Positions 7,702 to 10,996 of a stretch of DNA of 10,996 nucleotides are shown in pieces. A program made the position numbers and the translations under genes. Every line of letters starts with the position of its first letter. Position 1 is the stretch's first letter. The stretch is from Chloroflexota bacterium (lineage in GTDB: Bacteria > Chloroflexota > UBA5177 > JANWHV01), in contig JAQBPC010000315.1 of NCBI GenBank assembly GCA_028287725.1, forward strand, positions 1-10,996, in the 5' to 3' direction. Under the pieces are notes generated by a model, which was given only the letters and a program-made list of their open reading frames with translations, was not told the DNA's origin and did no database searches.

Positions 7702-7735
7702 GCCAGTGCCGGCTTGTTGGAGCCGGATCACTGGC
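7702..7735 (-). other. Long intergenic stem-loop between hppA and the epimerase gene
   Basis: GCCAGTG (7702-7708) pairs with CACTGGC (7729-7735), and CCGGCT (7709-7714) with AGCCGG (7721-7726). This gives a 13-bp stem broken by a 2-nt bulge, with a 6-nt loop. On the minus strand it lies 112 nt after the hppA stop and is followed by a pyrimidine-rich but not U-only stretch (CATTTCTCCCTTT). It could be an hppA terminator, a 3'-end stabiliser, or part of the epimerase leader. Confidence 0.5.
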
Positions 7736-7847
7736 GATTCGTAGACTCGAGGGCAATGACAGGACGCGGCTTCCGATCTGGCGCTCCGTTACGCTATTCA
7801 TTCGCATGAGGCCTCGTCGCTGAGTCACTGTGTCCGATGCTGCTTGT

Positions 7848-9926
7848 CTAAAAGAGATGGTGCGAGAGAAGCGGCGCGATTAGCACCGCGACGATGTTCA
7901 AGACTTTGATCATCGGGTTGATTGCTGGGCCGGCGGTGTCCTTGTACGGATCTCCAACGGTGTCACCGGTGACCGACGCCGCGTGTGCGTCCGATCCTTT
8001 CCCACCATAGTTGCCCTCTTCGATGTATTTCTTGGCGTTATCCCAGGCGCCGCCGCCGCTTGTCATCGAAACGGCCATGAACACACCAACGATAATACTG
8101 CCTACCAGGCAAGCGCCCAGCGCCTCAGGCCCGAGCACAAAGCCCACAATTATTGGCGCGAGGACTGGAATCAATGCTGGTGCGATCATTTGGCGAAGGG
8201 CAGAGCGCGTTACGATGTCGACACAGGTAGCGTAGTCCGGCCTGTCCGTGCCAAGCATGATGCCTGGCTTCTCTTTGAACTGCCTGCGCACCTCCGAAAC
8301 CACGCCGCCAGCGGCACGTCCTACGGCCTGCATGCTGAGCGAGGCGAAGATGTTCGGCAAAATGCCACCGATGAACAAGCCGACAATCACCTTATAACTC
8401 GTGAGATCGAACGGCACGACACCGAGCGACTTTGGTAGTTCCTGGCGGAACGATGCAAAAAGGACCAGTGCGGCGAGTGCCGCTGAGCCAATGGCATATC
8501 CCTTGGTTACTGCCTTTGTCGTGTTGCCCACAGAATCGAGCGGGTCTGTTATATTCCGAACCTTCTCATCCAGCTCCGCCATTTCGGCAATACCGCCGGC
8601 ATTGTCGGTAATCGGACCGTAGGAGTCTACTGCCACGATGATACCCGCCATGGAGAGCATGGCCGTGGCGGCGATTGCGACGCCGTAGAGGCTGCCTACG
8701 ACGCTAAACGAGATCCAAATACCGGCAACGATCAGCAAAACTGGGATGGCCGTCGCTTCGAGACCAACTGCCAAGCCACTGATAATATTCGTTGCGTGGC
8801 CGGTCGTGGAAGCCTTGGCAATGGTTTTGACCGGGCGGAAGCCGGCAGCCGTATAGTAGTCGGTAACCACGACGATCAGGCCCGTGATTGCCAGGCCAAT
8901 CAGCGCGCAGAAGTAAAGCCCTCCGGACGAGAGGTTGAGATTGCCTCCGACGCTGGCGTTGACCTGGTTGAGGTTCTTGAGCGCGCCAAAGAAGATCGGA
9001 ATGAACGCGATCGCCGCGAGCACCGCGCTGACGATCGTCCCCTTGTACATCGCGCCCATGATCGCCATGCTTCCCTCGCTGACGCGCACGAAGAAGATGC
9101 CGATGATTGACGCCAGGATGGATACGCCACCCAGAACCAAGGGCAGGACAACGAGCTGCTTTGAAATGCTTCCTGGGGCCGCGGTGAACAGCAAGTCTGC
9201 TAATACCATTGGCGCGAGCAAGGTAATGGCGTAGGTCTCGAAAAGGTCCGCGGCCATACCAGCGCAGTCGCCAACGTTATCGCCCACGTTATCGGCGATA
9301 ACAGCCGGGTTGCGCGGATCGTCCTCGGGTATACCCGCTTCGACTTTTCCGACAAGGTCGGCGCCGACATCGGCGGCCTTCGTATAAATGCCGCCGCCCA
9401 GACGGGCGAACACACTGATGAGGCTGCCGCCGAAACCGAGCGCGACGAGTATCTTCGGGTCGTTATACACCAAATACATTGCCGTGACACCGGCAAGGCC
9501 TAGTCCTACCACCAGCAGCCCAGTGACGGCGCCGCCTCGGAACGCAACGGTTAATGCACTGTTCAGGCCCTTGTTGGCCGCCTGCGCGGTTCGCAGGTTG
9601 CTACGTACCGCCACGTTCATGCCGATGTATCCCGCGGCAGCCGAACACGCAGCCCCCACCAGGAAACACACCATGTACTTGACGCCCTCGGAGTAGTTAC
9701 CGTTCCGGCTGAAGATGAGGAGAATCGCGACGACGACCGCGACTATGGCGACGGTGCGATACTGGCGATTGAGATATGCCGCTGCGCCCTCCTGGATAGC
9801 TTTGGCAATATCTCGCATACGCTGATTGCCCTGATCCTGTCTAAGTACCCATTGAACGAGGAGCGCTCCCGCGACGATCGCGGCAGCAGCGCAGGCTAAG
9901 GCTACCCAGGGTCCCCAGCTGTCCAT
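7848..9926 (-). CDS. hppA: K+-independent H+-translocating membrane pyrophosphatase
   Basis: A 692-residue protein of normal family length with about 16 membrane segments. It couples hydrolysis of pyrophosphate to proton export. The substrate/Mg site is intact: YTKAADVGADLVGK (~181-194), DDPRNPAVIADNVGDNVGD (~202-220), VDSYGPITDNAGGIAEMA (~433-450) and the C-terminal DTVGDPYKDTAGPAINP (~655-671). In GNTTKAVTKG, K471 and T474 occupy the two positions where K+-dependent enzymes carry Ala and Gly. By that established rule this is the K+-independent, H+-pumping subfamily, not a Na+ pump. It follows a 272-nt spacer containing several hairpins and a GAGGAGG sequence 10 nt before the ATG. The 204-nt spacer downstream suggests a separate unit, or at least processing, before the glycan genes. 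Its likely job is to recover energy from PPi made in biosynthesis, including polyprenyl and nucleotide-sugar synthesis. Confidence 0.97.
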   Translation of the reverse strand: MDSWGPWVALACAAAAIVAGALLVQWVLRQDQGNQRMRDIAKAIQEGAAAYLNRQYRTVAIVAVVVAILLIFSRNGNYSEGVKYMVCFLVGAACSAAAGYIGMNVAVRSNLRTAQAANKGLNSALTVAFRGGAVTGLLVVGLGLAGVTAMYLVYNDPKILVALGFGGSLISVFARLGGGIYTKAADVGADLVGKVEAGIPEDDPRNPAVIADNVGDNVGDCAGMAADLFETYAITLLAPMVLADLLFTAAPGSISKQLVVLPLVLGGVSILASIIGIFFVRVSEGSMAIMGAMYKGTIVSAVLAAIAFIPIFFGALKNLNQVNASVGGNLNLSSGGLYFCALIGLAITGLIVVVTDYYTAAGFRPVKTIAKASTTGHATNIISGLAVGLEATAIPVLLIVAGIWISFSVVGSLYGVAIAATAMLSMAGIIVAVDSYGPITDNAGGIAEMAELDEKVRNITDPLDSVGNTTKAVTKGYAIGSAALAALVLFASFRQELPKSLGVVPFDLTSYKVIVGLFIGGILPNIFASLSMQAVGRAAGGVVSEVRRQFKEKPGIMLGTDRPDYATCVDIVTRSALRQMIAPALIPVLAPIIVGFVLGPEALGACLVGSIIVGVFMAVSMTSGGGAWDNAKKYIEEGNYGGKGSDAHAASVTGDTVGDPYKDTAGPAINPMIKVLNIVAVLIAPLLSHHLF

Positions 9927-9936
9927 ACGAACTAAG

Positions 9937-9943
9937 CCTCCTC
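9937..9943 (-). promoter_or_regulatory. Strong Shine-Dalgarno sequence of hppA
   Basis: The minus strand carries GAGGAGG, nearly a full match to the anti-SD, 10 nt before the ATG at 9926. The spacing is a little longer than usual. A GC-rich hairpin ends only 3 nt upstream of it. Confidence 0.7.
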
Positions 9944-9946
9944 AAC

Positions 9947-9966
9947 GCCGGCCAACAGCGGCCGGC
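9947..9966 (-). other. GC-rich hairpin directly upstream of the hppA ribosome binding site
   Basis: GCCGGCC (9947-9953) and GGCCGGC (9960-9966) form a perfect 7-bp all-GC stem around a 6-nt loop, 3 nt before the Shine-Dalgarno sequence on the minus strand. No T-tract follows, so a terminator role is unlikely. mRNA protection or a part in a structured leader is possible. Confidence 0.5.
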
Positions 9967-9985
9967 CTTTGGTCCCAGACACGAA

Positions 9986-10010
9986 GATGGCCGGCTTATC
10001 GCCGGTCATC
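9986..10010 (-). other. Second hairpin in the hppA leader
   Basis: GATGGCCGGC (9986-9995) pairs with GCCGGTCATC (10001-10010) over 10 bp with one G-T pair and a 5-nt loop TTATC. It stands in tandem with the hairpin at 9947-9966 and shares its GCCGGC core. Confidence 0.5.
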
Positions 10011-10115
10011 TGCAGCCTGAGAGATTGTCACAATGATCCGGGCTACGCACACCAGCCGACTTGCCATGTTTGCAATCCGAGCGATCGAGCATACTTCCCC
10101 AGCACCAGAGACAAT

Positions 10116-10140
10116 TGCCAGGCAACCTTCAATCCTGGCA
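10116..10140 (-). other. Hairpin after the GT39-like gene
   Basis: TGCCAGG (10116-10122) and CCTGGCA (10134-10140) form a perfect 7-bp stem around an 11-nt loop, about 60 nt past the stop of the minus-strand gene ending at 10199. No uridine run follows it. The rest of the 272-nt spacer shows no gene, tRNA or recognisable promoter. Confidence 0.35.
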
Positions 10141-10198
10141 CGGCAGGCACATCGCACGAAAGGGTACCGTGCAGCAGTGCGTGTTGGCAAGACTTCTG

Positions 10199-10996
10199 TT
10201 AATTATTATGGGTACGTTCGAACTGGATCGCGAGTCTCACGAGGAAGCAACATGCGAACATCGCTAGAATTCCGACTGTCAACCCAGCAATCATGGTTAA
10301 TTGTGGTGGCGCCCCATCGATTCGCCACAGGTTGAGCCACCACACATCGTATGTCTGAGTCTTAGGCACCGGATGTGTCGCCCACGCCGGGTGGGAAATG
10401 TAGGTGGCAAGCGTGCCGATGTGGTCAAGCAGCGGCGAGTGACGCAAATTCCAGAAGATGTCCGACCCATAGCCGAGCTTCTGTGCCATTCGAAGTCGAT
10501 CTGGGTAGCTGACAAACTGGCCGCCGACTTGTATGGCGATGCTCGCCGCAATAATCGAGCCCGCAACAATCTTGCGTACTGTCGACTGAGAAACGAGCGT
10601 AGGGAGCTCGAGTAGCGACAGGCAGAGCAACGGGAGGACCGGCAGGAAAAAGCGCGGACCCCAAGCGGACCCACCGTACCAATCGTTCACGAACGCATAC
10701 GGAATCATGGACAAGAGACTCACCGTGACCGCCAGAACGCACGCTCGCGCATTTGAACGGAAGAATGCGGGTAAGGCAAAGGCCGCAAGAAGCAAGAGCG
10801 GACAATACCACAGCAAGCCCTTCCCTGGACTGATAAACATCCCCAGCAAGCCAACCCATGGCGTAGGCGATAGGTGGTCGGCCGCATTGAGCCGGTGTCC
10901 GTCGTCCAGCAGGCTTCCGAAGCGCACGAGGTTGTACCAGCCTGAAAAGCCGATAGCTATGAGCAATGGGAAGCCAAACCCTATCAAGCCTCGAAT
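10199..10996 (-). CDS. Polytopic membrane protein, GT39/phospholipid-carrier glycosyltransferase-like (C-terminal part)
   Basis: The frame runs open past the right end of the window, so the start and N-terminal catalytic half are missing; about 265 residues are present. A TTG at 10985-10987 is an internal codon. Features are YNLVRFGSLLDDGH, then a hydrophobic segment containing LLGMFISPGKGLLWYCPLLL, and later VNDWYGGSAWGPRFFLPVLPLL. These blocks (RFGSP..., SPGKGLLWY, W-x-GG-x-WGPRFLLP) are typical of large bacterial membrane proteins related to GT39/ArnT-like enzymes, which move a sugar from a polyprenyl phosphate to an acceptor outside the membrane. Several more TM segments follow, with a loop of ~80 residues and a last TM before the basic tail ending FERTHNN. 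The acidic first-loop motif of GT39 enzymes would be upstream and cannot be checked. Its neighbours, all minus-strand, include lipid-linked glycan genes, which fits. Confidence 0.75.
   Translation of the reverse strand: MRGLIGFGFPLLIAIGFSGWYNLVRFGSLLDDGHRLNAADHLSPTPWVGLLGMFISPGKGLLWYCPLLLLAAFALPAFFRSNARACVLAVTVSLLSMIPYAFVNDWYGGSAWGPRFFLPVLPLLCLSLLELPTLVSQSTVRKIVAGSIIAASIAIQVGGQFVSYPDRLRMAQKLGYGSDIFWNLRHSPLLDHIGTLATYISHPAWATHPVPKTQTYDVWWLNLWRIDGAPPQLTMIAGLTVGILAMFACCFLVRLAIQFERTHNN

Noticed and set aside
7983..8438. A 151-residue frame opposite hppA, and similar long antisense frames over hppA and the Wzy_C-like gene
   Set aside because: They are opposite strongly supported genes, show no recognisable domain, and have the low-complexity Arg/Ala/Pro-rich look of GC-rich shadow frames.
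9927..10034. Glycine-riboswitch-like string CTCTCAGGC on the minus strand before hppA
   Set aside because: The partner 5' GGAGAG strand, the CCGAAGG core and the GACAGAG closing strand are not found at suitable places, and hppA is not a typical target. I do not call a riboswitch.
9996..10335. Short frames on both strands in the hppA upstream spacer
   Set aside because: Overlapping on both strands, with no start-site signal and no protein-like pattern; treated as non-coding leader.
1..10996. Mobile elements, CRISPR arrays, tRNA or rRNA genes
   Set aside because: I saw no transposase, integrase, regular spaced repeats or tRNA cloverleaf on either strand; gene spacing is tight and the content is chromosomal.

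Overview
This window looks like a bacterial chromosome segment of moderately high GC content, densely packed with housekeeping and cell-envelope genes. I see no insertion sequences, phage genes, CRISPR arrays, rRNA or tRNA. The combination of a TatD hydrolase, an O-antigen-ligase-like protein with a TPR tail, a K+-independent membrane pyrophosphatase and a large GT39-like membrane protein recalls Chloroflexota or a neighbouring phylum. That assignment is inference from protein style only.

Plus-strand block (1-1749): the 3' part of a TatD-family metal-dependent hydrolase is followed 4 nt later by a 254-residue protein. That protein has the layout of a trans-polyprenyl diphosphate synthase but has lost both Asp-rich catalytic motifs. 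It overlaps (ATGA) a NUDIX hydrolase with an intact Nudix box. The three genes look like one translation-coupled transcript, which ends in a weak hairpin plus T-tract in the 39-nt convergent gap before hemB.

Minus-strand block (10996-1789, transcribed right to left): a partial polytopic membrane protein resembling the GT39/phospholipid-carrier-dependent glycosyltransferase group comes first. It is followed by a 272-nt spacer with several GC-rich hairpins, hppA (H+-pyrophosphatase), and a 204-nt spacer with a long stem-loop. Then comes a tight four-gene run: NDP-sugar epimerase/dehydratase, O-antigen-ligase/TPR membrane protein, WecA/TagO-type polyprenyl-phosphate sugar-1-phosphate transferase, and hemB. 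The last three junctions are a 14-nt gap, an ATGA overlap and a 14-nt overlap.

Functionally, the epimerase would supply a nucleotide sugar, the WecA-like enzyme would load the first sugar phosphate on undecaprenyl phosphate, and the Wzy_C protein would polymerise or transfer the lipid-linked glycan outside the membrane. The GT39-like protein may also use a lipid-linked sugar. HemB, a haem-pathway enzyme, appears to ride at the end of this operon. No clearly new multi-gene system is evident. The best leads are the catalytically degenerate prenyl-synthase homologue and the structured leader of hppA.
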